A stretch of DNA of 47,930 nt, taken from positions 1 through 47,930 of the forward strand of contig JACRBZ010000044.1 of assembly GCA_016219185.1 (NCBI GenBank). The letters run 5' to 3'. The notes beneath the pieces are model-generated. The model searched no databases. It saw only the letters and a program-made list of their open reading frames with translations, and was not told the origin of the DNA. The position numbers were made by a program, and so were the translations under genes. Position 1 is the first letter of the stretch; the number at the start of each line of letters is the position of its first letter. The DNA comes from Deltaproteobacteria bacterium (GTDB lineage: Bacteria; Desulfobacterota; Desulfobacteria; Desulfobacterales; Desulfatirhabdiaceae). Positions 29,013-37,651 of this stretch are shown here, in pieces.

Positions 29013-30656
29013 TTGCGGCTTATTAAATCATTTTCCGGCGTTGCCCTGATCTTTATCCTTTTTTTATCACTTACATCTTTCGGCGCTGCATTTGGCACAT
29101 CTCGCGTATTGATTTTGCCATTTGATATCCAGTCCGACAGCGATCTGTCTTTTCTCCAAAAAGGCATTTCCCAGATGTTGGCATCCCGCCTGGCTTCGGA
29201 TGAATCCATCGAAGCCATCAGTCTGGATGGTCCGTCTGCTGCAAACCTTTCCAAACCCATCGGCGAAGCGGCTGCGATATCCGCTGCCGCAAAACTGAAA
29301 GCCGATTACGTATCTTACGGAACCCTCACGGTTACGAATGAAAGCGTTCGCACGGATGCCCGACTCGTCCGGACTGCGGATGGAGCCCCCCAGGTGGTCT
29401 TCAACCAGACCGGGAAAAACCAGGGAGAGGCCTTGCAGCAGGTTAAATTATACGCAGCCGAAATCCTGAAGGCATTGGGATCGAAGGCGCCTGTCTTGGC
29501 CCAGCCCGTACCACAACCCCAACAGCAGGCGACTGTGGATGAGAGCCACCGTCATCCCGACTCTTTGTGGACCGGAGCGGTTGCCACAGGATCGACGCCG
29601 ATTCGGATGATGGCATCCGACGGAAAAACCGAGGCTAACGTCTGGAGAAGCATCAAATTTCAAGCGGAAATCAAAAGCATCGCAATTGGCGATGTTCTCG
29701 GCGACAAGCAAAACGAACTGGTCATGATTAATGACAATTCCGTATCGTTATACCGATATGCCGACGGAAAGCTTGAACTGATAGACGAGTTCATCGGTGA
29801 GAAGGATCACACCGCCATTCGGGTGGATGTGGCCGATATCAACCAGAATGGCCGGGCCGAGATTTTTGTCACGAACCTTTCTGATGAGAAGACCCGATTA
29901 AAGTCCTATGTCCTGGAATGGGATGGATCAAAACTTGTAAAAATTGTTCAGGACGCCAACTGGTACTTCAAAGTCATGAGGGTTTCGGGGAAACAGCCTG
30001 TTTTACTGGGACAACAGCGGGGAATGATAGAGCTTTTTTCAAAAGGCATCCACCAATTGACATGGCTGGATGGATCTTACTCTGAATCTTCTTTGGCAGA
30101 TGTTCCCCGTGGATTGTCATTGTATTCATTTGCATCCGGAAATGCCCTGAATGACGGCAAGGAGATGACAGTTTCCCTGACGTCCGATCTTCGACTTCGC
30201 GTGTTCGATAACACCGGGGACATGGAATGGACGAGTTCGGAGCGGTTTACCGGCGGTGGGGGTTATTTGCCATACCCTGCTGACGTGAACGAATCCAGTT
30301 CTCATGAAGAGCTGCGGATCAAACGCTACTATCTGCCGCAACGCGTGATTATTTCCGATATTGACAATGATGGGAACAATGAAGTGATTCTGGCTAATAA
30401 CAGGGATATGATGAAGAATTTACTGCCCAATCTTCGGATTTTCAAAAGCGGACATGTTGAATGCCTGCAATGGGAGGGTCTGGCGTTTGGTTTAAAATGG
30501 CGAACCACGGATGTATCCGGGCAGATCTCCGATATGGTTGTGGGAGATCTGAACAATGACGGGGTGGATGAAATCGTGTATTCCGTGGTGGATATTCCCG
30601 GCTCTGCCTTTAACAGTGCCCGAAGCTATCTGGTTTCCTGGCAGTTGGGGAAATGA
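29013..30656 (+). CDS. Periplasmic TolB-N-like and FG-GAP/VCBS repeat protein
   Basis: 547 residues from TTG 29013 with GGGGAG 11 bases before; no ATG is available until deep in the protein. A signal peptide (IFILFLSLTSFGAAFG) precedes a domain like the TolB/FlgO N-terminal fold (SRVLILPFDIQSDSDLSFLQ, LKADYVSYGTLTV). A Pro/Gln linker (PVPQPQQQATVDE) follows, then a seven-blade-type beta-propeller with FG-GAP/VCBS calcium loops: VADINQNGRAEIFV, ISDIDNDGNNEVIL and VGDLNNDGVDEIVY. Such proteins sit in the periplasm or on the outer membrane; no enzyme motif is seen. It is divergent from the porin, so a cell-envelope role is plausible. Confidence 0.75.
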   Translation: MRLIKSFSGVALIFILFLSLTSFGAAFGTSRVLILPFDIQSDSDLSFLQKGISQMLASRLASDESIEAISLDGPSAANLSKPIGEAAAISAAAKLKADYVSYGTLTVTNESVRTDARLVRTADGAPQVVFNQTGKNQGEALQQVKLYAAEILKALGSKAPVLAQPVPQPQQQATVDESHRHPDSLWTGAVATGSTPIRMMASDGKTEANVWRSIKFQAEIKSIAIGDVLGDKQNELVMINDNSVSLYRYADGKLELIDEFIGEKDHTAIRVDVADINQNGRAEIFVTNLSDEKTRLKSYVLEWDGSKLVKIVQDANWYFKVMRVSGKQPVLLGQQRGMIELFSKGIHQLTWLDGSYSESSLADVPRGLSLYSFASGNALNDGKEMTVSLTSDLRLRVFDNTGDMEWTSSERFTGGGGYLPYPADVNESSSHEELRIKRYYLPQRVIISDIDNDGNNEVILANNRDMMKNLLPNLRIFKSGHVECLQWEGLAFGLKWRTTDVSGQISDMVVGDLNNDGVDEIVYSVVDIPGSAFNSARSYLVSWQLGK

Positions 30657-30698
30657 AGTTATCGTAGTTTTTTTATTGAACACAATTCATCTTGACTC

Positions 30699-30739
30699 CA
30701 TTCGGATGCGATGCTAATCACACTTCATCCATCCGAATG
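30699..30739. promoter_or_regulatory. Inverted repeat upstream of the first liv cluster
   Basis: Perfect arms CATTCGGATG (30699-30708) and CATCCGAATG (30730-30739), extended inward by GATG/CATC with one bulged base. It lacks a T run, so it is more likely an operator or leader structure than a terminator. A second short repeat (TCCGA and TCGGA around GTTAT) lies further down near 30800-30825. The 238-base gap 30657-30894 precedes the first binding-protein gene and shows no gene. Confidence 0.45.
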
Positions 30740-30894
30740 TTACGGAACAGGCCCTGTTGTGCACGTGTTTGCATCCTTATATTCGCGTACATCCGGATTG
30801 GTTCCGAGTTATTCGGATTCCGTTATTTCTCAGGAAAATACTTTATAACTATATTTTCGTATTTTTACGGTACTCTTATCCCAAGGAGCATGGC

Positions 30895-32049
30895 ATGGAA
30901 AAAAACAAACAACGCATTTGGATGGGAATTGCTGTTCTGATGAGCTTAACACTCCTTCTGACGGTCCATACGGGTTTTGCCGTGGCAGCAGGTAAAGAAG
31001 CCAAAATCGGTCTTGCCTTCAGCATGACCGGCGCAGCCGCCGGGTATGGTTCCACTCAAAAGAACGGCGTGCAGCTTGCAGTAGACGAAATCAATGCTGC
31101 TGCCGGAGCAGACGGCCTCAAGCTGATTCCGGTTTTTGATGACGACGCCAGCACCCCCCAGCAGGGCATCAACGTGTTTAATAAATTCATCAACGCCGAC
31201 AAGGTATCGCTAATTATCGGGCCAACGCTCAGCAACACCGCACAGGTGACCGACCGCATCGCCCAGCAGGCGGGTGTGCCGGTACTCGGCATCAGCAACA
31301 CCGCCAAGGGCATCACTGAAATCGGCGATTTTATCTTTCGCGACTCGCTCACTGAAAATGTGGTAATCCCCAACACCATCCGAGTTGCCAAAGAAAAACT
31401 CAAAGTGAACAAAGTGGCGCTGCTTTACGGCAATGACGATGCTTTCACCAAGGCCGGTTATGAAGCTTTTAAAAAAGCCCTGCAGGATGCTGGCATCACC
31501 ATTCTGAATGAACAGACCTTTGCCAAAGGAGATCGCGATTTTTCCCCGCAGCTCACCCAGATCAAATCCCAGAATCCGGATGCCATCGTGGTGTCGGCGC
31601 TGGTGGAGGAAGCCTCCGGAATAGTCAGCCAGGCACGCAAACTGGATATCCCCAAATCGGTTCCGATCATCGGCGGCAATGGCTTCAATTCGCCGAACCT
31701 CATGAAGAATTCAGGCGACGCGGCGGAAGGCGTGATTGTGGGCGCAGCCTGGAATGCAAGCTCTGCCAATGCGCTTAATCGTAAGTTTTTAGATGCTTAC
31801 AACAGCAGGTATGGGTCATTGCCCGACCAGTTTGCCGCTCAGGCCTATGCCGGCGTTTACATTGCCTACCAGGCCATCGGCAAAGCCGCTTCTCCGGATA
31901 ATCACAAGGCTATCCGGGATGCCCTGGTCCAGATCAAAGGCATGAACACGGTGCTGGGGTCATTTTCTTTCACCGATGGCCGTGATGCTGATTATGTCCC
32001 CGTGGTTCAGGTGGTCAAAGACGGCAAATTTGCGATTTTCGGCGAATAA
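30895..32049 (+). CDS. Branched-chain amino-acid-type ABC transporter binding protein (cluster 1)
   Basis: 384 residues from ATG 30895 with AAGGAG before it (the longer frame from 30757 is not needed). Signal peptide ending VAVAAGKEA. Type I fold of the LivK/Peripla_BP_6 family: AKIGLAFSMTGAAAGYGSTQ, GVQLAVDEINAAAGADGLKL, LIPVFDDDASTPQQGINVFN, LIIGPTLSNTAQVTDRIAQQ, KVALLYGNDDAFTKAGYEAF. It delivers its ligand to the permeases and ATPases encoded next. The true substrate could be another small amphipathic compound. Confidence 0.92.
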   Translation: MEKNKQRIWMGIAVLMSLTLLLTVHTGFAVAAGKEAKIGLAFSMTGAAAGYGSTQKNGVQLAVDEINAAAGADGLKLIPVFDDDASTPQQGINVFNKFINADKVSLIIGPTLSNTAQVTDRIAQQAGVPVLGISNTAKGITEIGDFIFRDSLTENVVIPNTIRVAKEKLKVNKVALLYGNDDAFTKAGYEAFKKALQDAGITILNEQTFAKGDRDFSPQLTQIKSQNPDAIVVSALVEEASGIVSQARKLDIPKSVPIIGGNGFNSPNLMKNSGDAAEGVIVGAAWNASSANALNRKFLDAYNSRYGSLPDQFAAQAYAGVYIAYQAIGKAASPDNHKAIRDALVQIKGMNTVLGSFSFTDGRDADYVPVVQVVKDGKFAIFGE

Positions 32050-32060
32050 ACGCACCGAAC

Positions 32061-32951
32061 ATGAATCTTTTCCTGCAACAACTGGTCAATGGCCTGTTCA
32101 TCGGTAGCGTTTATGGCCTGTTCGCCGTGGGGTATACGCTGGTTTTCGGGGTGCTCGACATCCTCAATCTGGCCCATCCCGCCGTGTTCACGTTAGGGGG
32201 ACTGACGGCTTTATGGCTGGTGGAAAGCGCGGGCCTGACGATCTGGCAGGCCTTCCCCTTGGCGGTGCTGATAGCCGGTCTGCTGGGTCTGCTGCTCGAC
32301 CGGGTGGCCTTTGCTCCGCTACGCCATCGTGCGGACACCTATTTTTCCGGCCTCATTTCCAGCATCGCCATGGCCATCATGTTCGAAAGCGTGGCGCTTG
32401 GCGTATTCGGCGCCCACACTGTCCGCTTTCCGGCAGATACTGTGACGGTCCATATCTGGCGGTTTGCCGGCATCACGGTGACCTCTCTACAGGTAGAAAT
32501 CGTCGCGGTGGCATTGATCCTCATGGTGGGACTCACCCAGTTTCTGAAACGCAGCCGCACGGGCAAGGCCATCCGCGCCGTGGCCGAAAACGAACGCATG
32601 GCACGCCTTCTCGGCATCCATGTGGACGGGATCATTGCCTTCACTTTTTTTATCTCGTCGGCCCTCGGCGGCGCCGCTGGCATCCTCTTTGGCCTGTACT
32701 TTGACTCACTTTCTCCGGACATGGGCCGTTCCATTGAACTCAAGGGTCTGGCCGTGATCGTTCTGGGCGGCATGGGGAGCATTCCGGGCGCCATTGCCGG
32801 AGGCCTTGCCTTTGGTCTGAGCGAAGTGCTCACTGTGGCCATTACCGGAACCTCAAACCTGCGGGATGCCGTGGCTTTTGCCGTGCTGTTCGCCATTTTG
32901 CTGCTGCGGCCATCAGGGCTTCTGGGCCGGGCCCGGATGCGGGAGGCATAA
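32061..32951 (+). CDS. livH: Branched-chain amino-acid ABC permease LivH type (cluster 1)
   Basis: 296 residues, about eight spans. Typical start MNLFLQQLVNGLFIGSVYGL, and the conserved cytoplasmic loop RTGKAIRAVAENERMARLLG, the EAA-like contact site for the ATPases. The end GGMGSIPGAIAGGLAFGLSE is standard. It starts 11 bases after the binding-protein gene, so it is in the same operon. Confidence 0.93.
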   Translation: MNLFLQQLVNGLFIGSVYGLFAVGYTLVFGVLDILNLAHPAVFTLGGLTALWLVESAGLTIWQAFPLAVLIAGLLGLLLDRVAFAPLRHRADTYFSGLISSIAMAIMFESVALGVFGAHTVRFPADTVTVHIWRFAGITVTSLQVEIVAVALILMVGLTQFLKRSRTGKAIRAVAENERMARLLGIHVDGIIAFTFFISSALGGAAGILFGLYFDSLSPDMGRSIELKGLAVIVLGGMGSIPGAIAGGLAFGLSEVLTVAITGTSNLRDAVAFAVLFAILLLRPSGLLGRARMREA

Positions 32952-32961
32952 GCAGAGAGAG

Positions 32962-33852
32962 ATGGCCCAATTGTCCTATTTCTTCGCAGTTTACGGCAGT
33001 CTTATCAACTTCATCGGAATCAATGCCCTTCTGGCCTTGAGCCTTTATGTCACACTTTCCGCGGGTCAGCTCTCGCTCGGTAATGCCGCATTTGCCGGGA
33101 TCGGGGGCTACACGGCGGGAATTCTCACCACCCGGTTCGGCGTTCCTTATGTATTATCGCTCCTGGCAGGTGCACTTGTGGCTGCACTCGTCGGATTTCT
33201 TCTCGGATTGCCGGTGCTCCGTCTGCGGGGCGTATTCCTGGCCATTGCAACGCTCAGCTTCGGCGAGGTGGTGCGCATTGCCGCCATCAATCTGAAGATC
33301 ACCGGCGGCGCCGAAGGACTCATGGGCATGCCGACCCACACCACAACCTGGTTCATTTATCTGGTCATCATCGGGGTATGTTATTTTTTGGCTAAACTGC
33401 GTTATTCAAGGGCTGGTTGGAGTTTTGAAAGCATCCGCGAAGATGAAACCGCGGCCTCTGCCATGGGAATCAACACCACCTATTACAAAACCCTGGCATT
33501 TACGATCGGAGCTTTTATCGCCGGACTGGCGGGCGCCATGTATGCCCACCTCAATTATATCATCACGCCGGGTGAATTCGGATTTTCCGCTGCCGTGAAC
33601 TTGCTGATCTATTGCATTGTCGGCGGAAGCCGGGTGTGGGTTGGCCCGGTGCTTGGTGCCGCGCTGCTCACGGCCCTGCCTGAAATTCTGCGTGGTACCG
33701 GAATAACCGCCGGACCCATCCGCATGTTTGTCAACGGTTTGATACTGCTGATCGTTATTTTGTTTTTGCCCAATGGATTGGTTTCCCTGTTTCAACGCCG
33801 CAGGACGGTTGATGCCGGTGTTTTAGCTGGCGCGGGGACAAGGGAGAAATAG
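32962..33852 (+). CDS. livM: Branched-chain amino-acid ABC permease LivM type (cluster 1)
   Basis: 296 residues from ATG 32962, preceded by AGAGAGAG; the longer frame would overlap livH. About eight spans with SAGQLSLGNAAFAGIGGYTA, LRLRGVFLAIATLSFGEVVR and the loop SRAGWSFESIREDETAASAM that docks the ATPases. Second permease subunit of the heterodimer. Confidence 0.93.
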   Translation: MAQLSYFFAVYGSLINFIGINALLALSLYVTLSAGQLSLGNAAFAGIGGYTAGILTTRFGVPYVLSLLAGALVAALVGFLLGLPVLRLRGVFLAIATLSFGEVVRIAAINLKITGGAEGLMGMPTHTTTWFIYLVIIGVCYFLAKLRYSRAGWSFESIREDETAASAMGINTTYYKTLAFTIGAFIAGLAGAMYAHLNYIITPGEFGFSAAVNLLIYCIVGGSRVWVGPVLGAALLTALPEILRGTGITAGPIRMFVNGLILLIVILFLPNGLVSLFQRRRTVDAGVLAGAGTREK

Positions 33853-33855
33853 CCG

Positions 33856-34623
33856 ATGCTGCTGGAGATCAACCAGATTACCCGCCATTTTGGAGGACTG
33901 TGCGCTCTGGCGGGTGTATCCTTCGGTATCAGAAACGGGAGCGTGCACGGTCTGATCGGCCCCAATGGCGCCGGCAAAACCACCCTTATCAACATCTTGA
34001 GCGGCATTACGCCCGTAACCTCCGGAAGCCTGCGGTTGGGCGGCCTGCAGATCGAAACCTTTCCCGCCCACAAAGTGGCGGCTCTGGGCGTGGCCCGAAC
34101 CTTTCAAAACATTCGCCTGTTTCCTGCCCTGACCTGCCTTGAAAATATCATTGCCGGACAGCACCTGGTGGCGCCCCGCCCCCTGCTTCCCCGGCTGATG
34201 TGCTTGCCGGGGGCAAAGCGCCAGGAAGCGGCTTATCAAAAGCAGTCCCTGGAGATTCTGGTGCGTGTGGGACTTGGCGATCGGGCGGATTTGCCGGCAC
34301 AGCATCTGTCCTACGGTGAACGCCGGCGTCTGGAAATTGCACGGGCCCTGGCATCCCGTCCGCGTCTGCTGCTGCTTGATGAACCGGTAGCGGGAATGCG
34401 CCGCCAGGAAATGCTGGGCGTTGCGGAACTGATCCGATCTCTGGCAAGCGAAGGCATGACGGTTCTTCTGATCGAGCACAACATGGTTTTTGTGATGGAA
34501 TTGTGTTCGCGGATCACGGTCCTGAACTTCGGGAAAGTGATCACTACCGGCAGCCCCGCCGAAGTGGGCACGCATCCGGAAGTGATCGAAGCCTACCTGG
34601 GAAAGAGCGATCAATATGCTTGA
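33856..34623 (+). CDS. livG: Branched-chain amino-acid ABC ATPase LivG type (cluster 1)
   Basis: 255 residues. Walker A GPNGAGKTT, signature LSYGERRRLEIARALA, Walker B LLLLDEPVAGM and H-loop LLIEHNM. It starts 3 bases after livM. It overlaps livF by 8 bases, so translation is coupled. Confidence 0.95.
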   Translation: MLLEINQITRHFGGLCALAGVSFGIRNGSVHGLIGPNGAGKTTLINILSGITPVTSGSLRLGGLQIETFPAHKVAALGVARTFQNIRLFPALTCLENIIAGQHLVAPRPLLPRLMCLPGAKRQEAAYQKQSLEILVRVGLGDRADLPAQHLSYGERRRLEIARALASRPRLLLLDEPVAGMRRQEMLGVAELIRSLASEGMTVLLIEHNMVFVMELCSRITVLNFGKVITTGSPAEVGTHPEVIEAYLGKSDQYA

Positions 34624-35323
34624 AGTAACGGATTTAACCGTGGCCTATGGCCCCATTGAGGCCGTGCGAAAGATATCCTTTAGAGTGCAAGCGGGAACCG
34701 TGGTAACACTCATCGGTCCCAACGGTGCGGGAAAATCCACGACACTCAATGCGCTGAGCGGTGTTGCACCACTGCATGGCGGCCGAATTCTGCTGGATGG
34801 CCAGGACATCAGTCGCTGGAGCGTGCACCGGCGCGTGGCCGCGGGCCTGGTGCAGGTTCCGGAAGGGCGCCTGGTACTGGCCGGCATGAGCGTGCGGGAG
34901 AACCTTGAGCTGGGTGCCTACCGGCGTCCGCGAGGGGATGTCGCCGCCGATATCGAACGCATGGAAGCTCGCTTTCCGATCTTGCACGAACGTCGCAATG
35001 CTGCGGCGGGCACACTCTCGGGAGGCGAACAACAGATGCTGGCCATTGCCCGCGGACTGATGGCCCGTCCCAAATTGCTGCTGCTCGATGAACCTTCGCT
35101 GGGACTTGCCCCCTTATTGGTGCATACTGTTTTTGAAATCGTCGGTGAATTGCGCGACAGCGGCCTGACCATTTTACTGGTCGAACAGAATGCCAGGCAG
35201 GCCCTGACCGTATCCTCCTATGGATATGTGATAGAAAGCGGAAGAATCGTACTGGATGGGCCGGCCGCAGATCTGCGCTCCGACCCTGCGGTGATTCGCA
35301 CCTATCTTGGCCAGGGGGTGTGA
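34616..35323 (+). CDS. livF: Branched-chain amino-acid ABC ATPase LivF type (cluster 1)
   Basis: 235 residues. Walker A GPNGAGKST, signature LSGGEQQMLAIARGLM, Walker B LLLLDEPSLGL, switch LLVEQNARQAL. It pairs with LivG to drive the importer and completes a five-gene cluster (binding protein, H, M, G, F). Confidence 0.95.
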   Translation: MLEVTDLTVAYGPIEAVRKISFRVQAGTVVTLIGPNGAGKSTTLNALSGVAPLHGGRILLDGQDISRWSVHRRVAAGLVQVPEGRLVLAGMSVRENLELGAYRRPRGDVAADIERMEARFPILHERRNAAAGTLSGGEQQMLAIARGLMARPKLLLLDEPSLGLAPLLVHTVFEIVGELRDSGLTILLVEQNARQALTVSSYGYVIESGRIVLDGPAADLRSDPAVIRTYLGQGV

Positions 35324-35453
35324 GTTCATCAGGGTTGCATCTTGTACCCCCCCTAAATATTATTTTTATTGTTTTTTGTCTTGTCTGTTCGTTGCCCGCC
35401 TGGAATCTTTTGGGGTTATTTGGATGTCTTCATTAATTGAAAGGAGTGAATCG

Positions 35454-36677
35454 ATGAAAAAGACGTTGATTACGATGTTGTTGCTGGGCATGCTGGCTGC
35501 CCCGGTGTTTGCTGCAGATACCATCAAGATCGCCATTACCGGACCCTTCTCCGGCGGCTCCGCGCCCATGGGAGCTTCCATGCGCGATGGCGCCAACCTT
35601 GCCATTGCCGAGATCAATGCCGGCGGCGGCGTCAGTGTGGGCACCCAAAAAATGCAATTTGAAGTGATTGAGCGGGATGACGAAGCAAAGAACGACCGCG
35701 GCGCGCTTATCGCCCAGGAACTGGCTTCCATGAACGATCTTTCCGGAGTGATCGGTACGGTTAATACCGGCGTTGTTCTTGCCGGGGATAAGCATTTTCA
35801 GGAAAAAGGCATTACCAAGATCATTACTCCCGCGGCAGGCTCTGCTTCCATGACTCAGTGGAGCAAGGCAGGCGTGCCGGATCTGTCAATTTTCCGCTTT
35901 GCCGCTCATGATGGCATCCAGTCCGAAATGGTGGTGGAAGAAGCGATCAACCGGAAATTGACCAAGGTGGCGATTGTGTACGATTCCACCAATTATGGCG
36001 TATCCGGCCGGGACGACATGCTGGATCAAATCAAGAAACAGGGAAATAAACTGGAAGTGGTTGCCTCCGAAAAATTCAACATCGGCGACAAGGACATGAC
36101 GGCCCAATTGCTGCGGGCCAAATCCGCCGGTGCCCAGGCGATCCTGATCTGGGGCATTGGCCCGGAGCTGGCCGCCTTTGCCAACGGCATGGCGAAAATG
36201 GATATGAAAATCCCGCTTATCGGCGGGTGGCCACTTTCCATGTCCAACTTCATCGATAACGCGGGCAAAAACGGCAATGGCACACTGATGCCGCAAACCT
36301 TTATCGAGGAACCCATTACGCCCAAAGCCAAGAGTTTCATCGAGAGCTATCACAAGGCTTATAACGTTACACGCATTGCATCTCCGGTATCCGCCGCGCA
36401 GGGGTATGACGCTGTTTATATTTTTGCGGCAGCCGTAAAACAGGCTCAAAGCCGCGATTCCCGAAAGATCAAGGAAGCGCTTGAGGATTTACGTGATCCC
36501 GTGGAAGGCGTGATTACCACCTGGAAGCATCCTTTCAGCAAGTGGGACCCGACCAATGAGCAGACCCATGAGGCCTTTCGCCGCGAACAGGTCGTGATGG
36601 GCATGGTCCAGGACGGACATGTCGTTTTCGGCAATGACTCCGACCGTCAGCGTCTTATCAAAAACGCATCAAAATAA
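35454..36677 (+). CDS. Branched-chain amino-acid-type ABC binding protein (cluster 2)
   Basis: 407 residues from ATG 35454 with AAGGAGTGA before it. Signal peptide MKKTLITMLLLGMLAAPVFA, cleaved before ADTIK. LivK-like fold: IKIAITGPFSGGSAPMGASM, GANLAIAEINAGGGVSVGTQ, VIERDDEAKNDRGALIAQEL, VAIVYDSTNYGVSGRDDM. It differs clearly from the binding protein of cluster 1, so the two systems probably take up different compounds. It is the first gene of the second cluster, 130 bases after livF; a stem-loop lies right after it. Confidence 0.92.
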   Translation: MKKTLITMLLLGMLAAPVFAADTIKIAITGPFSGGSAPMGASMRDGANLAIAEINAGGGVSVGTQKMQFEVIERDDEAKNDRGALIAQELASMNDLSGVIGTVNTGVVLAGDKHFQEKGITKIITPAAGSASMTQWSKAGVPDLSIFRFAAHDGIQSEMVVEEAINRKLTKVAIVYDSTNYGVSGRDDMLDQIKKQGNKLEVVASEKFNIGDKDMTAQLLRAKSAGAQAILIWGIGPELAAFANGMAKMDMKIPLIGGWPLSMSNFIDNAGKNGNGTLMPQTFIEEPITPKAKSFIESYHKAYNVTRIASPVSAAQGYDAVYIFAAAVKQAQSRDSRKIKEALEDLRDPVEGVITTWKHPFSKWDPTNEQTHEAFRREQVVMGMVQDGHVVFGNDSDRQRLIKNASK

Positions 36678-36685
36678 GGCAAGCT

Positions 36686-36717
36686 GGATTGTGCGGGGCC
36701 ATCCTCATGCACAATCC
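36686..36717 (+). promoter_or_regulatory. Intercistronic stem-loop after the binding-protein gene
   Basis: Perfect 9-base stem GGATTGTGC/GCACAATCC with a 14-base loop, extendable by AGC/GCT past one bulge, 8 bases after the stop and 15 bases before the permease ATG. Such hairpins often protect or attenuate the message so that the binding protein is made in excess over the membrane parts. It lacks a T run. Confidence 0.6.
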
Positions 36718-36731
36718 GCTATAATCGCACT

Positions 36732-37610
36732 ATGGATTCTATCATCATTGCTCAGATGGCCGTGAGCGGCGCTTTTATGGGCCTGGTTTATGCCCTTATC
36801 GCCTACGGGTTCCAGCTTACTTTCTCCACCAGCAAGAGCATCAATTTTGGTCAGGGAGAGCTGGTAATGGTTTCCGCGTTCTTCAGCCTGACTTTGCTCG
36901 ATTGGGGCGTTCCCTACGGGCTGATGGTTCCCGGCGGCTTGCTTTTCGGCGTGGTCCTCGGGCTGGCCGTTGAGCGTGCCGGCGTGCGTCTGGCGCTGGA
37001 ACAAAAGAGTGAGGGCTGGATTCTTCTTACCATTATCATCGGCCTGCTGGGTTTTTCCGCTGCCGAGAATATCTGGGGCCGCGATGATCGGCCGTTTCCC
37101 ACGCCCATTTCATCCGATGCACTGCATATTTTCGGGATCAGCATTACACCGCTGGAGATTTCCGTTGCCATCGGCGTCTTTGCCATCATGGGTCTGATTG
37201 AACTGTTCAAACGCAAGACTCTTCTGGGAAAGGCTTTTGAAGCGGTATCAGCGGACCGCGATGCAGCCGAATTAATGGGAATTTCAGCCACGCGCACGGT
37301 CATGCTCTCGTATGGCCTGTCCGGACTGGTGGCTGCAATGGCGGGCATTCTCGTTTCGCCGATTACCACCGTGGGACCTACCATGGCGTCAGCCCTGATT
37401 CTGAAGGCTTTTTCAGTGGCCGTGGTAGCCGGTCTCGATTCCGGTTTCGGCGTGGTTGTGATCGGTATCTTTTTGGGGGCTTTGGAAAGTTTGACCAGTT
37501 TTTATCTGGGCAGCGGCTGGCGTGAAGCGCCCGGATTGATTCTGCTGATTCTCGCACTGGCCGTGCGCCCCAACGGTGTCTTCGGCAAGGCCAGCATCCG
37601 CAAAGTTTGA
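36732..37610 (+). CDS. livH: Branched-chain amino-acid ABC permease LivH type (cluster 2)
   Basis: 292 residues, about eight spans, starting MDSIIIAQMAVSGAFMGLVY. Conserved loop LLGKAFEAVSADRDAAELMG for ATPase contact. No strong ribosome site is seen. Downstream of the stem-loop and in the same operon as the binding protein. Confidence 0.9.
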   Translation: MDSIIIAQMAVSGAFMGLVYALIAYGFQLTFSTSKSINFGQGELVMVSAFFSLTLLDWGVPYGLMVPGGLLFGVVLGLAVERAGVRLALEQKSEGWILLTIIIGLLGFSAAENIWGRDDRPFPTPISSDALHIFGISITPLEISVAIGVFAIMGLIELFKRKTLLGKAFEAVSADRDAAELMGISATRTVMLSYGLSGLVAAMAGILVSPITTVGPTMASALILKAFSVAVVAGLDSGFGVVVIGIFLGALESLTSFYLGSGWREAPGLILLILALAVRPNGVFGKASIRKV

Positions 37611-37651
37611 CGGATTTTTACGCAATCAATTAAATTTATACCCGGCTGATC

